Assembly: GCF_018383905.1 (NCBI RefSeq)
Contig: NZ_JAGYWA010000003.1
Span: 576,927 to 640,926 of the forward strand
Reading direction: 5' to 3'
Source of the DNA: Flavobacterium branchiicola
Lineage (GTDB): Bacteria > Bacteroidota > Bacteroidia > Flavobacteriales > Flavobacteriaceae
Length of the DNA: 64,000 bases
The notes under the pieces are model-generated. The model was not told the DNA's origin, made no database searches, and worked only from the letters and a program-made list of their open reading frames with translations. A program made the position numbers and the translations under genes. Below are positions 16,001 through 26,700 of the stretch, piece by piece (positions within the stretch are counted from its first letter, which is position 1; every line of letters begins with the position of its first letter).

Positions 16001-18295
16001 ATGAAAAATATATTTTCCTTTATCTTTCTGGTGATAGCCATACCATCTGTACAATCACAGATTACAAACAAAAAAAGTAAGGACAGTCTTGCTCAGGATT
16101 CTATTAAAATGGCAAAAAATGAACTGCAAACTGTTGAAATTGTGGGGAGATCTACAAAAAAATACAACAGCGACTATTCGTTTGCAGCAACAAAAACTGC
16201 CGCATTAAATAAAGACATTCCGCAATCTATTTCGACCGTAACCAAAGAATTAATTGCAGATAAAGCAGCCTTTTATCTTGCCGATGCAGTAAAAATGGCA
16301 AGTGGTGTAATTCCTGCAAGTTATTACAATCAATACACCATTCGTGGAATCAGTCAAAATGAAGAGGGACAGATTATTAACGGAATGCGAACACGTCAAT
16401 ATTATTTTTTGCAACCGCTTACAAGTAATATAGAACGTGTTGAAGTGATAAAAGGCCCATCGAGTGCAACTTTCTCTTCTGTAGATCCGGGCGGAAGCAT
16501 CAATATGGTGACTAAAAAACCATTGGCAACAAATCGCAAAGAAGTAAGTTTAAGCGTTGGTAGTTTCAGCACTTTACGCGGAACTCTTGATTTTACAGGA
16601 CCTTTAAACGAATCAAAAACACTTTTGTATCGTGTAAACGGAGCATATCAGGAAGCAAAATCATTTCGTGATCTCGTTAATAATAAATCATTCCTGGTCT
16701 CTCCTTCTTTCAGTTATATTCCGAATGAAAAAACGGCCATTAATAGCGAATTAATCCTGAGCAATATGAGTGGAGTTCTCGACAGAGGTCAGCCTATTTT
16801 TGGTGCCGTTGCCGGGAAAACCAATTTAAATCAAACCCCAATCAGTTTGAATCTCGGTGCGCCAAGTGATTTCTTTAAATCTAAAGAAATGATTTTAACG
16901 ACAAATTTTGCTCATAAATTCAATTCTAAAGTTGGATTTAATGCTACATATATGAAACAGACCTGGACTGAGGATCTTCAGGAACACCGAACTACAAATG
17001 CTTTTGCTGTAGATATGAACAACCAGCCCGTAACCAATCTGGCAATGATGCAGTTTGTACAGCGTCAGCAAAACTGGGATATTGACAATCTTACCGCCTA
17101 TTTTAATTTTGATTTCAAAACAGGAAAACTTCATCATAAACTATTAACCGGATATGATTTAAGCAGCTGGAATAAAAATAAAGGAGGCGGACAAAATGCT
17201 GCAAGAGGTTATTTATTGAATAACGGTACGGTCGCAAGTTCCTTTGTTCCTGCAAATGCTTCAAACTATCAAACCATGACTATTGATGGTGTTGTACTGC
17301 CAAAACCAAATGTAGAATACTTCAATCTGAGTAATCCGAAATACATTATTACAAGTCCGGAAGATTATACTCTAAATGTTCGAACTGCACTGCCATCTGC
17401 TTTGACGACTACAAATGCGATTTATATTCAGGATCAGATTCAGTGGGAAAAATTTACTTTTTTATTGGGGCTAAGAAACGAATGGTTTGAAGACATTACC
17501 AATTATGAAACCAACAACGAATTAACCGTTAAAAAATCAGCGTTATTACCCAGAATCGGAATCACTTATGCTGTAAACAGTGCCATAAATATTTACACTA
17601 CTTATCTGGAAGGTTATCAGCCTCAATCGAATACGGTGACTTTAATGCCTCAGACAGGTTCTTTGCCGGGCGGTAGTTTATTTGATCCGCTCGAAAGTGA
17701 TTTAAAAGAAGTGGGAATAAAAACTTCTTTTTTCAATAATACAATGACTTTTAATGCTGCTGTTTACGAAATCAATCAGCGCAATATTTTAATGAATGCT
17801 AATGATCCTGTGCAACCAGATTTATTGGTGACCAGAGGTGCAGAAAGAAGCCGTGGTTTCGAATGTGATGTTGCGGGCTACATTACGACCGACTGGCAGA
17901 TAAACGCCTCGTACAGTTATATTGACGCCGAAATTACAAAAGACAGCAATCCTGCTTTAATTGGTGCCCAAAAACAAAATACGCCAAAGAACAGTGCTAA
18001 TTTATGGACGAGATACAATTTTGCTTCAGATTCGGCTTTAAAAGATCTCGGAATTGGTTTTGGCGTACAATATCAAAGCAGCAAAATCCCTTGGTTTACA
18101 AGAGATTTTACTCTTCCTGATTTTACCATTTTTGATGCTGCTGTATTTTACAAACCAAGCAAAAGCAATGTACAAATTGCTCTTAATGCCGGTAATTTAT
18201 TCAATAAAACTTATTGGTTAGGCGCACAGAATTATTTACGATTGTTTCCCGGAAGCCCAAGAAATGCAAGCTTAACGGTAACTTATAAATTTTAA
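16001..18295 (+). CDS. TonB-dependent siderophore-type receptor
   Basis: A 764-residue outer-membrane receptor with a signal peptide (1-19, ending VQSQ), no N-terminal CarboxypepD_reg domain, a plug starting near LQTVEIVGRS and the siderophore-branch motif VEVIKGPSSATFSSVDPGGSINMVTKKP, then a 22-strand barrel ending NASLTVTYKF. It would import a metal chelate. It is sandwiched between an ABC ATPase gene and two ABC-2 permease genes, so uptake at the outer membrane is linked to an inner-membrane ABC system that has no binding-protein gene. The stop codon is the first triplet of a terminal-repeat-like sequence. Confidence 0.92.
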   Translation: MKNIFSFIFLVIAIPSVQSQITNKKSKDSLAQDSIKMAKNELQTVEIVGRSTKKYNSDYSFAATKTAALNKDIPQSISTVTKELIADKAAFYLADAVKMASGVIPASYYNQYTIRGISQNEEGQIINGMRTRQYYFLQPLTSNIERVEVIKGPSSATFSSVDPGGSINMVTKKPLATNRKEVSLSVGSFSTLRGTLDFTGPLNESKTLLYRVNGAYQEAKSFRDLVNNKSFLVSPSFSYIPNEKTAINSELILSNMSGVLDRGQPIFGAVAGKTNLNQTPISLNLGAPSDFFKSKEMILTTNFAHKFNSKVGFNATYMKQTWTEDLQEHRTTNAFAVDMNNQPVTNLAMMQFVQRQQNWDIDNLTAYFNFDFKTGKLHHKLLTGYDLSSWNKNKGGGQNAARGYLLNNGTVASSFVPANASNYQTMTIDGVVLPKPNVEYFNLSNPKYIITSPEDYTLNVRTALPSALTTTNAIYIQDQIQWEKFTFLLGLRNEWFEDITNYETNNELTVKKSALLPRIGITYAVNSAINIYTTYLEGYQPQSNTVTLMPQTGSLPGGSLFDPLESDLKEVGIKTSFFNNTMTFNAAVYEINQRNILMNANDPVQPDLLVTRGAERSRGFECDVAGYITTDWQINASYSYIDAEITKDSNPALIGAQKQNTPKNSANLWTRYNFASDSALKDLGIGFGVQYQSSKIPWFTRDFTLPDFTIFDAAVFYKPSKSNVQIALNAGNLFNKTYWLGAQNYLRLFPGSPRNASLTVTYKF

Positions 18296-18490
18296 TTCGT
18301 TGGGTAAATAGAAAACACTTTAAATCATAGAAACATAAATTTTGGACGATTTTTAAAAGGCATTTCACTAGCATCAATTTATCCCGAAGGTTCGGGACTA
18401 TGTGTGAGAAACTAGTTTCTTTTAATTACCTCTCCCTTAGTAAAAAAACTATGTTTCTATGTGTTTAAAAAAAATACTCAACACGTAAAT
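18293..18490. repeat. Interspersed intergenic element (core shared with 45.5 kb)
   Basis: A left end TAATTCGTTGGGTAAATA starts at the stop codon of the receptor gene and resembles the terminal repeat seen near 38, 45 and 53 kb; no matching right end is clear. The core (CATAGAAACATA ... GGCATTTCACT ... CTATGTGTGAGAAACTAGTTTC ... CTATGTTTCTATGTGTTTA) is the same as the core of the element at 45466-45662. A TCCCGAA-GG-TTCGGGA palindrome (18382-18397) sits inside this copy and not in the other. Confidence 0.7.
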
Positions 18491-18500
18491 TTTAATTAAT

Positions 18501-19952
18501 ATGAAATTATTACATACAGAACTCCTTATCGCTCAACATTTTCGAAACTCGGTTTTTAAAAATTCAGCGGTATATATTATTACTCTTTTTATTGGTTTAT
18601 TGCTTTTGTATGCCGCCTTTTCGGGCTGGGACAATTATAGCAGCCAAAACGAAACCAGCGAAAAATACCAACACGAATCACGAGAGGACTGGTTAAAAAA
18701 TCCGGATAAAAACCCTCATCGAATGGCGCATTACGGAAATTTTGCTTTTAGAAAAAGTACTGCACTGAGCGTTTTTGAATTTGGAATGGAACCTTTTTTC
18801 GGGAATGCTATTTTTCTGGAAGCACACAAACAAAATACAGCCAATTTTTCTGAAGCTGGATTTTCCAGCAGTATGCTTCGCTTTGGAGAAATTAGTATTG
18901 CAATGGTTTTACAGATTTTAATGCCTTTATTAATCTTCTTTTTAGGATTTAATGCTGTTGCTTTCGAAAGAGAAAACGGAACTTTGAAACTCCTTTTAAG
19001 CCAAGGAATTAGCTGGAAACAACTTTTATTTGGTAAAATTCTGGGAATTGCCAGCGTTATTATGCTGCTTTTTATTCCAACCATAATCATATTGGTTTTC
19101 GTTTGGCTTTTACTTCAAAACTTTACGATTTCGGCAGATGATACTTTCAAAATGATTTTGTTCATTCTGTTTCATTTTGTTTATCTAATGTTCTTTTGCG
19201 TGATCGCTGTTTTGATATCCGCATCAAGCAAAACTTCAAAAAAAGCACTGGTTTCCTTAATTGGAATCTGGCTTATTCTTACTATAATTCTGCCAAGAAC
19301 GACACAGGCAATCGGCGCATATTTGTATGAAGCTCCTTCTAAAGTGAAGTTCAACAGTGACATCGAAAAAGATATCCTGAAACAAGGCGACAGCCACAAC
19401 CCAAATGATGTTCATTATAAAGCCATTAAAGATTCTTTGTTACGCGTTTACAAAGTCGATTCGGTACAAAAACTTCCCTTTAATTATTCCGGATTTATTA
19501 TGACCGAAGGCGAAAGAATCAGTTCAAATATTTACAACAAACATCTGGAAGATTTGCTGAAAATCTATGCTAAGCAAAATAGTTTTTCAAAAGCTGTTTC
19601 GTTTTTAAATCCTTATATCGCAATGAAAAATTTATCGATGGGATTATCCAATACAGATTACGATTCGTATATCGATTTTCAAAAGCAAGCTGAATCTTAT
19701 CGTTACAAAATGGCGCAGAAAATGAACGGTTTGCAAATCAAATTCATCAGCAATAAAAAACCCGGACCAAACGATAAACCGCTTGCAATTGGCAAAGAAC
19801 ACTGGGCTGATCTGGACGAATTTCATTATGAGCCAAAAGAGCTTTCTGCTATTTTAAAGACCGAAATTCTATCCGTTATTTCCATTTCAATCTGGATCAT
19901 TGTTCTTTTAATACTCATTCGTTTTGCTGCCAAAAACCTTAAAGCCATTTAA
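18501..19952 (+). CDS. ABC-2 type permease, DUF3526 family (1)
   Basis: A 483-residue inner-membrane protein with a first membrane helix at about residues 24-43, a long extracytoplasmic loop, then five more helices (around 135-155, 180-205, 215-240, 250-270, 460-480). The loop segment SFLNPYIAMKNLSMGLSNTDYDSYIDFQKQAESYRYKMAQ is characteristic of DUF3526 permeases. These pair with NosF-like ATPases. The cognate ATPase is probably the one at 15275, with the TonB receptor gene between. The substrate and direction of transport are unknown. Confidence 0.85.
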   Translation: MKLLHTELLIAQHFRNSVFKNSAVYIITLFIGLLLLYAAFSGWDNYSSQNETSEKYQHESREDWLKNPDKNPHRMAHYGNFAFRKSTALSVFEFGMEPFFGNAIFLEAHKQNTANFSEAGFSSSMLRFGEISIAMVLQILMPLLIFFLGFNAVAFERENGTLKLLLSQGISWKQLLFGKILGIASVIMLLFIPTIIILVFVWLLLQNFTISADDTFKMILFILFHFVYLMFFCVIAVLISASSKTSKKALVSLIGIWLILTIILPRTTQAIGAYLYEAPSKVKFNSDIEKDILKQGDSHNPNDVHYKAIKDSLLRVYKVDSVQKLPFNYSGFIMTEGERISSNIYNKHLEDLLKIYAKQNSFSKAVSFLNPYIAMKNLSMGLSNTDYDSYIDFQKQAESYRYKMAQKMNGLQIKFISNKKPGPNDKPLAIGKEHWADLDEFHYEPKELSAILKTEILSVISISIWIIVLLILIRFAAKNLKAI

Positions 19953-19954
19953 TT

Positions 19955-21298
19955 ATGTTACAACTTTTATTTAAAAATTTTATACGCTCTAAAGGAACAA
20001 AAATTGGATTGCTGTTTTTGCTTCTTATTGGTTTTATTAGTCTTTTAATTGGACGTCAGTTTCAGGAAAAACAACAAAATAATATTGCTGAAACGGCAAT
20101 TTATCAAAAAGAACATATTGCCAGAAATGCCGCTTTTCATAAAGACGAAATTGGACTTCTATTGTATTACATCAAGTTTTCTTTGGTCAACAAAACCTTG
20201 CCCATAAATAGTCTGGCAATTGGTCAGCGCGATGTAAATCCGTCGATTCAGAGTGTTACGATTCGCGGACTGGAAGCTCAGAAATATGATTCAGAACTCA
20301 ATAATCCGAGTAATCTACTGGCGGGAAATATCGATTTTAGTTTTGTGCTTTTGTACCTCTTTCCTCTTTTGATTATTGCTTTTTCATATAATATTATTTC
20401 CGAAGAAAAAGAATCGGGAACCTGGAAAATTGTGGCAACACAAAGTTCAAATACGTTTTTATATATCTTAAAATTATTTTACATCCGCATTCTGAGTTTA
20501 ATTGCTCTTTTAACTTTAGTGCTTATAATTGCGGTTTTATTGCTTCAGATTCCAATAGACAAATCATTGATCGTTTTTTATGGAATTGCTGTTTTGTATA
20601 TTCTATTCTGGTTTGCCGTTTGCTTTTTTATTGTTTCACTTCAGAAAAATTCAAACTTCAATGCGGTTATTTTATTGACTATCTGGCTGTTTCTGATTAT
20701 TATTCTTCCGGCTGCCATTAATACCTATATTATCAATAAATACAAGGTTCCTGAAGCCTTAGAACTGACATTGAAACAACGAAACGCTTATCACGAAAAA
20801 TGGGATATGGATAAGCAAACAACACTTGATAAGTTCTGCAATCATTATCCGCAGTTCAAAAAATATCCGCTGCCGGATGCTGAATTCAGCTGGCTTTGGT
20901 ATTATGCGATGCAGCAAATGGGTGACGACGAATCGGCGGTACAGTCTAAGGAATTAGAAACCAAACTGGAACAGCGAAACCGTGCCAGCGAATTAATTGC
21001 ACAGTTTATTCCAACGCTTCACACGCAAATTCAGCTTAATGAAATTGCAAAATCTGACTTACAGAATCAGCTTTTATTTTTGAAAGAAACTAAACATTTT
21101 CATGAAAAACTGCGTTTGCATTTTTATCCGAAGATATTTGATAATGCGCCGGTAAATCAACAAAAATGGGAAGATTTTAAAGTAGAAACGTTTACTGATC
21201 CTACAGAAATAAGCTTTGTAAAGGCGTTTTTGCCGTTACTGATTTTCAATGCTTTGCTTATTGGTTTTGGATGGTTTAATTTTAAACGTCGTCTTTAA
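19955..21298 (+). CDS. ABC-2 type permease, DUF3526 family (2)
   Basis: A 447-residue paralogue of the preceding permease, starting two bases after its stop, so translation is probably coupled. Membrane helices occur near residues 17-33, 127-150, 168-190, 202-225, 232-252 and at the C-terminus. EEKESGTWKIVATQ matches the cytosolic coupling segment of the first copy (ERENGTLKLLLSQ). A heterodimer of the two permeases driven by one ATPase is the simplest model. This is the last gene of the set; a block of repeats follows. Confidence 0.85.
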   Translation: MLQLLFKNFIRSKGTKIGLLFLLLIGFISLLIGRQFQEKQQNNIAETAIYQKEHIARNAAFHKDEIGLLLYYIKFSLVNKTLPINSLAIGQRDVNPSIQSVTIRGLEAQKYDSELNNPSNLLAGNIDFSFVLLYLFPLLIIAFSYNIISEEKESGTWKIVATQSSNTFLYILKLFYIRILSLIALLTLVLIIAVLLLQIPIDKSLIVFYGIAVLYILFWFAVCFFIVSLQKNSNFNAVILLTIWLFLIIILPAAINTYIINKYKVPEALELTLKQRNAYHEKWDMDKQTTLDKFCNHYPQFKKYPLPDAEFSWLWYYAMQQMGDDESAVQSKELETKLEQRNRASELIAQFIPTLHTQIQLNEIAKSDLQNQLLFLKETKHFHEKLRLHFYPKIFDNAPVNQQKWEDFKVETFTDPTEISFVKAFLPLLIFNALLIGFGWFNFKRRL

Positions 21299-21361
21299 CT
21301 GTAGCGTTTTTTTTTAACGCAGAGTGCGCTAAGGTTTTTCGCAAAGAACGCAAAGGTTTTT

Positions 21362-21470
21362 AACATAGCCCAAGGTTTCAACCTTGGGTACGTAATCAAT
21401 TGACACAATCATTCTAACGCATGTTGTGGATAATCTTTGTGTACCCAAGGTTGAAACCTTGGGCTATGTT
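21362..21470. mobile_element. 109-bp MITE-like element, copy 1
   Basis: The ends are a perfect 30-bp inverted repeat (21362-21391 and 21441-21470), made of AACATAGCCC followed by CAAGGTTTCAACCTTG-type sequence. Each arm is itself a hairpin (CCCAAGG-n6-CCTTGGG). The centre reads GTAATCAATTGACACAATCA and on to TGTTGTGGATAATCTTTGT. Too short to code for a protein. A second copy lies 98 bases away. Confidence 0.9.
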
Positions 21471-21568
21471 TTACATAGAGTCGCAAGGTTTTTATACAAA
21501 GCTTTGCGATTATTATTTTGCCACAGATTATCATGATTAAAAGGATTTTAAATCTATGCAAACATTTT

Positions 21569-21677
21569 AACATAACCCAAGGTTTCAACCTTGGGTACGT
21601 AATCAATTGACACAATCATTCTAATGCATGTTGTGGATAATCTTTGTGTACCCAAGATTGAAACCTTGGGCTATGTT
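21569..21677. mobile_element. 109-bp MITE-like element, copy 2
   Basis: Same length, orientation and centre as copy 1, with only a handful of base changes (for example AACATAACCC instead of AACATAGCCC at the left tip, and CCCAAGATTG in the right arm). The ends still pair over 30 bases with two mismatches. Confidence 0.9.
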
Positions 21678-21853
21678 TTATATAGAGTTCGCACGGCTTT
21701 TTTATACAAAGCTTTACGAACTTTGCGCTTATATAAAGTCTGGTATATCAAAAAAACCTTGCGCTCTTTGCGGTTAAATCATCCAATTCTGAATAAATTT
21801 TATGTAATCTGTCTTTATTTGAATTTTATTTAGAATTAATATAAATAAACTTT

Positions 21854-21861
21854 TATATTTG
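21854..21861 (+). promoter_or_regulatory. Probable -7 box of the sigma factor gene
   Basis: TATATTTG matches the -7 consensus and lies about 70 bases before the preferred ATG at 21934. No TTG box lies at a normal distance. Its position inside the longer possible frame supports the downstream start. Confidence 0.45.
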
Positions 21862-21933
21862 CCGCTTTCTGAGCAAATTCTAGTAGTTTTTAAATTTTAC
21901 TTAATATTGCTTTTCCAAAGTAAATTTTATTTA

Positions 21934-22533
21934 ATGTCCAATAATACCAGTTTCGAATTAGACCTTTTCCTCTCCTTTAAGGAAGGCGACGAAACTGCAT
22001 TTAAATTTTTCTACGATCAATATTTCAGGAGAATACAATCTTTCAGCTTTCAGTTTGTAAACGATCAGGACGAAGCCGAAAATCTTGCTCAGGAAGCTTT
22101 ACTGCATTTATGGCAAAACAGAGAAAGTGTAGCATCTATCAACGGAATTCAGGCTTTCTTGTTTACGTATGCCAAATCAAAATGTCTGAATTTAATTCGC
22201 CATAATAAAGTAAAGGATAAATTCAAAAACGACCTTTTAAACCAAAAAGAAAAAGAACTGAATATCGAAGTTTTAAATTCGATACAATTCGACACTTTAG
22301 AATTGACCGAATTAGAACGTATAATTCAGGAATCTATTAGTGATTTACCACCAAAAACCAGAGAAGTTTTTATAAAAAAACGCTTTGAGAATAAAAAAAA
22401 TACCGAAATAGCAGAAGAAATGGGTGTTACCTTAAAAGCTGTTGAAGCCCATATGACAAAGGCTTTGAAGATTTTAAAAACTAAATTATCCGATTATTTA
22501 TTCCTGATTTTTATCCTTATTTATAATAATTAA
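21934..22533 (+). CDS. ECF RNA polymerase sigma factor (FecI-like)
   Basis: I choose the ATG at 21934 (MSNNTSFELDLFLSF), giving 199 residues; a frame from a TTG at 21859 would add an unconserved hydrophobic stretch and overlap the -7 box. Region 2 is seen as AFKFFYDQYFRRIQSFSFQFVNDQDEAENLAQEALLHLW, and region 4 as LPPKTREVFIKKRFENKKNTEIAEEMGVTLKAVEAHMTKAL. It belongs to the Bacteroidota FecI-like group that is controlled by FecR anti-sigma factors and TonB receptors with an STN domain, both encoded directly downstream. Confidence 0.93.
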   Translation: MSNNTSFELDLFLSFKEGDETAFKFFYDQYFRRIQSFSFQFVNDQDEAENLAQEALLHLWQNRESVASINGIQAFLFTYAKSKCLNLIRHNKVKDKFKNDLLNQKEKELNIEVLNSIQFDTLELTELERIIQESISDLPPKTREVFIKKRFENKKNTEIAEEMGVTLKAVEAHMTKALKILKTKLSDYLFLIFILIYNN

Positions 22534-22600
22534 AAACAAAAGGTAGGGTATTTTAATTCTGAAGTGTACTTACTATAGCGATACGTTTTAAAACGCAATT

Positions 22601-23704
22601 ATGACATCGGAAATATTAAATAAATACCTTTCTAATGAAGCTTCAGAACAAGAAGTTCAGGCACTTTTTGAATGGATTGAAGCCTCAGAAGAAAACAAAA
22701 GACAATTTATAAATGCCAAGAAAGCCTGGGTTTTAACCTCACTTACTTCCAATTTATCAATTGATGTCGTTCCGGTTATCCAGATAAAATCTAAAAACAA
22801 AATCAGAAAGTATTTGCAATACGCTGCTGTATTTTTAGTGCTTTTAGGTTTAGGAACAACTCTTTTGTTATTTAATAACCAATCTGAATCTTCAAAAGAA
22901 ATTGTTCTGGAATTGGGCGACGGCCGTTTAGAATATATTTCAGGAAAAAATCAGACGGCTTTGTTAAATGACAAAGGCAATCTGGTGGCTAAAAAACTGT
23001 CCAACCAAATTATATACTTTGGTAAAGTTCAGGATGAAGAAGTCATTTATAATACACTTACGGTTCCTTACGGAAAACGTTTCAAGCTTCAACTTTCAGA
23101 TGGTACTGCTGTGAGTTTAAACTCAGGAACTACACTTCGTTATCCGGAGCAGTTTGGTATTAACGGAAACAGAAATGTCTATTTAACCGGTGAAGCTTTT
23201 TTTGAAGTTGCCAAAGATAAAATGCATCCGTTTATTGTTCACGCCAATCAGACAGATATTGAAGTTCTCGGGACTAAGTTTAATGTGAGTGCTTATCCTG
23301 AAAACCCTACAGTTAACAGTACATTAATTGAAGGAAGCGTACAAATGTCTGAAGCCGCAAAACCCGAAAATGCTATTTTGCTTCAACCAAATCAAATGGC
23401 AACCTGGCAAAATAACACCAAAAAGATTGTTATAAAAGAAGTTGATCCTGCCTTTTATGCTGCCTGGACAAAAGGCGAACTTGCTTTTAAAGACACTCCG
23501 TTTTCTACCATCGCTAAAATTATTCAGCGTACTTATGATGTTGAAATTATCAACGAAAATTCTGATTTGGCCAGACAGAATTTTACCGGTACGATAAAAA
23601 TCAGTGAGTCTAGTGTCGAAAACATTTTAGACCTTCTAAAACGTGACACGCCATTTAATTATTCAATTAAACAAAAAACCATTACCATTACCAATCCTCG
23701 ATAA
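22601..23704 (+). CDS. FecR-family anti-sigma factor
   Basis: A 367-residue protein: N-terminal cytoplasmic sigma-binding part (1-70), one membrane helix (around residues 72-92), a periplasmic FecR domain (about 150-245, LTVPYGKRFKLQLSDGTAVSLNSGTTLRYP) and a C-terminal DUF4974-type domain (FSTIAKIIQRTYDVEI). It holds the sigma factor inactive until the STN domain of the SusC-like receptor passes a signal. It lies 67 bases after the sigma factor and 10 bases before the receptor, as usual for these cell-surface signalling units. Confidence 0.93.
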   Translation: MTSEILNKYLSNEASEQEVQALFEWIEASEENKRQFINAKKAWVLTSLTSNLSIDVVPVIQIKSKNKIRKYLQYAAVFLVLLGLGTTLLLFNNQSESSKEIVLELGDGRLEYISGKNQTALLNDKGNLVAKKLSNQIIYFGKVQDEEVIYNTLTVPYGKRFKLQLSDGTAVSLNSGTTLRYPEQFGINGNRNVYLTGEAFFEVAKDKMHPFIVHANQTDIEVLGTKFNVSAYPENPTVNSTLIEGSVQMSEAAKPENAILLQPNQMATWQNNTKKIVIKEVDPAFYAAWTKGELAFKDTPFSTIAKIIQRTYDVEIINENSDLARQNFTGTIKISESSVENILDLLKRDTPFNYSIKQKTITITNPR

Positions 23705-23714
23705 ATAAACAAAC

Positions 23715-26700
23715 ATGACATTTACGATACAACCCGTTTTAAGAAAAATTCTGTTTTTCTTAGCCCTACTCATATCAGGTTTTAAAGGATTTTCTCAGAA
23801 TAAATTAATTACCATACATGCCAAGAATAAACCTATAAGCCTAATTATCAAATCGATTGAAGAGCAAACTGATTTTAGAATTATTTATAATGCTAAAAAA
23901 ATAGACACCGAACAATTAGCCGATCTGGATGTGAATAATGCAACTCTGGAAACGACTTTAAAACAGTTATTAAAAGACAAAAACATATCTTATTATATTC
24001 AGAAAAAGCAGGTTTTGTTAACCTATTCGGCTCCGGCTCCAACATCGGGCGTAACAACTCCGGAAACGGAAAGATTTATTACCGGAACTGTTTATAATGC
24101 AAAAGACAAATTACCACTTCCCGGAGCAACAATTCGCATAAAAGGCACCGGAATGGGCGCTGTAACCGATTTTAACGGAAAATTTGCTTACCAGTTAACC
24201 GGAAATAATATCCAAAATCTTGTTCTGGAAGCTGGATTTATGGGAATGCAGAGTCAATCTCAAAAAGCAGATCTTAAAAAAGAATTTACATTCTATCTGG
24301 AAGAAACGACAGACGAGCTTAATCCTGTTATTATTACGTCCTCTTACGGAACTAAAAAACTAAAAGAAGAAATCGTTGGAAGTATTTCTACTTTAAACGC
24401 CAAAGATATTGCCGTAGAACAAGCCTCAGAAAGTATTGATAAAATGGTTGAAGGTCAAATTGCCGGAGTTTTGGTCGAAAATGTTTCAGGAGTTGGTACT
24501 CCGGTTAAAATTAATATTCGCGGACAAGGTACACTTTCTTCATTATCAAACGCAAAAACAGGAACTTCAAGTCAGCCACTTATCATTATTGATGGTTTGG
24601 TGATGAGCGAGGAAATGGGAATTGACAACGATTTTTTTGACGGAAATGGAGATTCCTCTGAAAACTTTTCTAATCCGTTAATGAAAATTGCACCCGAAAA
24701 TATTGAATCATTTACAGTTTTAAAAGATGCTGCAGCCGTTGGTATTTACGGTGCCGATGGTGCAAATGGTGTTATTTTGATTACAACAAAAAAAGGAAAA
24801 AAAGGGAAAACACAATTTGGATTTTCTAATCAATCCGGTATTTCATCTGCTATTAATCAGATTAGATATTTAAACGGCGAGCAGTACAATGAAATCAGAA
24901 ATGAATTTCAAAAAAGCACAACTGCCGGATTTGTTGCTGTTCCGTACAATGGCGTTAACACAGATTGGTTTGATTTACTAAATAATGCCGGATATTTTAA
25001 TAAATACAATTTGAGTGTTTCCGGTTCAACTTCAAAATTTTCCTATCGCAGTAATATCAACTATTTAAAGATTGATGAGCCTCAGATTGGTAATAACACC
25101 AAACAATTAAATCTTGGACTAAATTTAGGCTATCGCTCCGGTAAATGGGATGTTAACTTAATGCTGAATCCAAGTTATATTGAAAAAGATGCACCAAATA
25201 TTTTTTACAATTTTGCTTACCTGCCAACGATTTCACCTTATAACGCTGACGGAAGCTACTCTAAAATTGGCTTAACAGGAATAAGCGGCGGAAATCCGTT
25301 TGCTGCTATTGCTCAAAATAAAAATGAAACCCAAACGTATGGTATTTTAGGAAGTTTGAGCGTTGGTTATCAGATTGCAAAAGGTTTGAAATTCTCGACT
25401 CTTTTTGGATTAGATTATACTGATAAAGAACAGGATCGTTATTTTTCGGGCGAAAATGAAAGTGGTCAGTTTAACGGAAGTTTTGTTTTGGACCAAATTA
25501 CGTATCCGGCATGGGGACGCCGTTTAATCAATCAGCGAAATTCTACCAAATGGAACTGGCAGGGACAACTTTTATTTGAAAAACAATTGAATGAAAATCA
25601 TGAGATTGACGGAGTTTTGGGTATGGAACTTTCTGAAGATAAAACCAATTTTGATTATGCATCGGCAGCTGGATTTGTAAATCCGAATCAGATTCATAAC
25701 GTTTCTGAAGCGCTAAAAGATGATAATCCGGACACCGAAATCGATGAGTCAAAAGCAAATCAAAATTATTCGCACGATATCAGTTATAATTCTAAGGTTT
25801 CTGCGTTTTCGCAAATCAACTATAATTATAAAAAACGCTATTATTTCTTAGTCAATTACAGACGCGATCAAAGTTCCGTTTTTGGTAATGATTCTGATGT
25901 TGCCAATAATGGCGGTGCAGGTTTTAGCTGGATTACAAGCAACGAAAACTTTTTAAAATCGGCTTCGTGGCTTGATTTATTAAAGTTTAAAGTAAGTTAC
26001 GGAACTACAGGAAATTCCCGAATTGGTTCATACCGATCTAAAGGATTGTATAATATCAAACAAAATGGCTACAACGGCGGCAGCGAAGCTTCTACAACCG
26101 AAGCGCCAAACGAACATTTAGGCTGGGAAAAGAATACCAAATTTAATGTTGGTGTAGATTTTAATATTTTTAACCGTGTTGAATTATTACTAGAATATTA
26201 TTATGATGATTTAAGTGATATTATCACAACACGAGATGTGCCAACCGAAACAGGTTATTCTACTGTACAACTAAATGCATCAAGCATGTACAATAAAGGT
26301 TTTGAGTTTACAACCCGAATTAAATGGATAAAAAGTGACCATTTTAAATGGACAACTTCCTTTAATATTTCTACCGTAAAAAATAAAGTAACCGAGCTAA
26401 AAGGTTTAGGAAGTGATTATTCTGTAGGAACTTTGGCACTAGCGCAAAAAGTAGGATACAGCACCACTACCCTTTGGGGAATAAACTGGGTGGGCGTTGA
26501 TCCCGCAACTGGTCGTGATTTACTGGAAAAAGACGGTAAAATATACGACGCTGCAACATACAAATCTTTATACACAAATGCGGATTGGGTGCCAATTGGC
26601 GATAAACAAGCCGATGCTTACGGAGGTTTTAATAACAATTTTACGATCAATAAAAACATCGTTTTATCGATTAGAGGCGCATTTCAAATAGGTGGTGATT

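Larger units (their letters stand above)
21302..21800. repeat. Repeat-filled intergenic region flanking the twin MITE-like elements
   Basis: Around the two 109-bp elements this gap contains pieces of the GCAAAG/CGCTAAG repeat family: CGCAGAG.GCGCTAAGGTTTTTCGCAAAGAACGCAAAGG at 21318-21355 and its partner AACCTTGCGCTCTTTGCGGTTAAAT near 21754-21778, in inverted orientation. So the twin elements sit inside a larger inverted-repeat unit. No gene is supported here. Confidence 0.7.

Noticed and set aside
21409..21833. Two short frames, one on each strand, across the twin MITE-like elements
   Set aside because: They are formed by the repeats and the reverse complement of one reads nearly the same as the other; no protein-like pattern.
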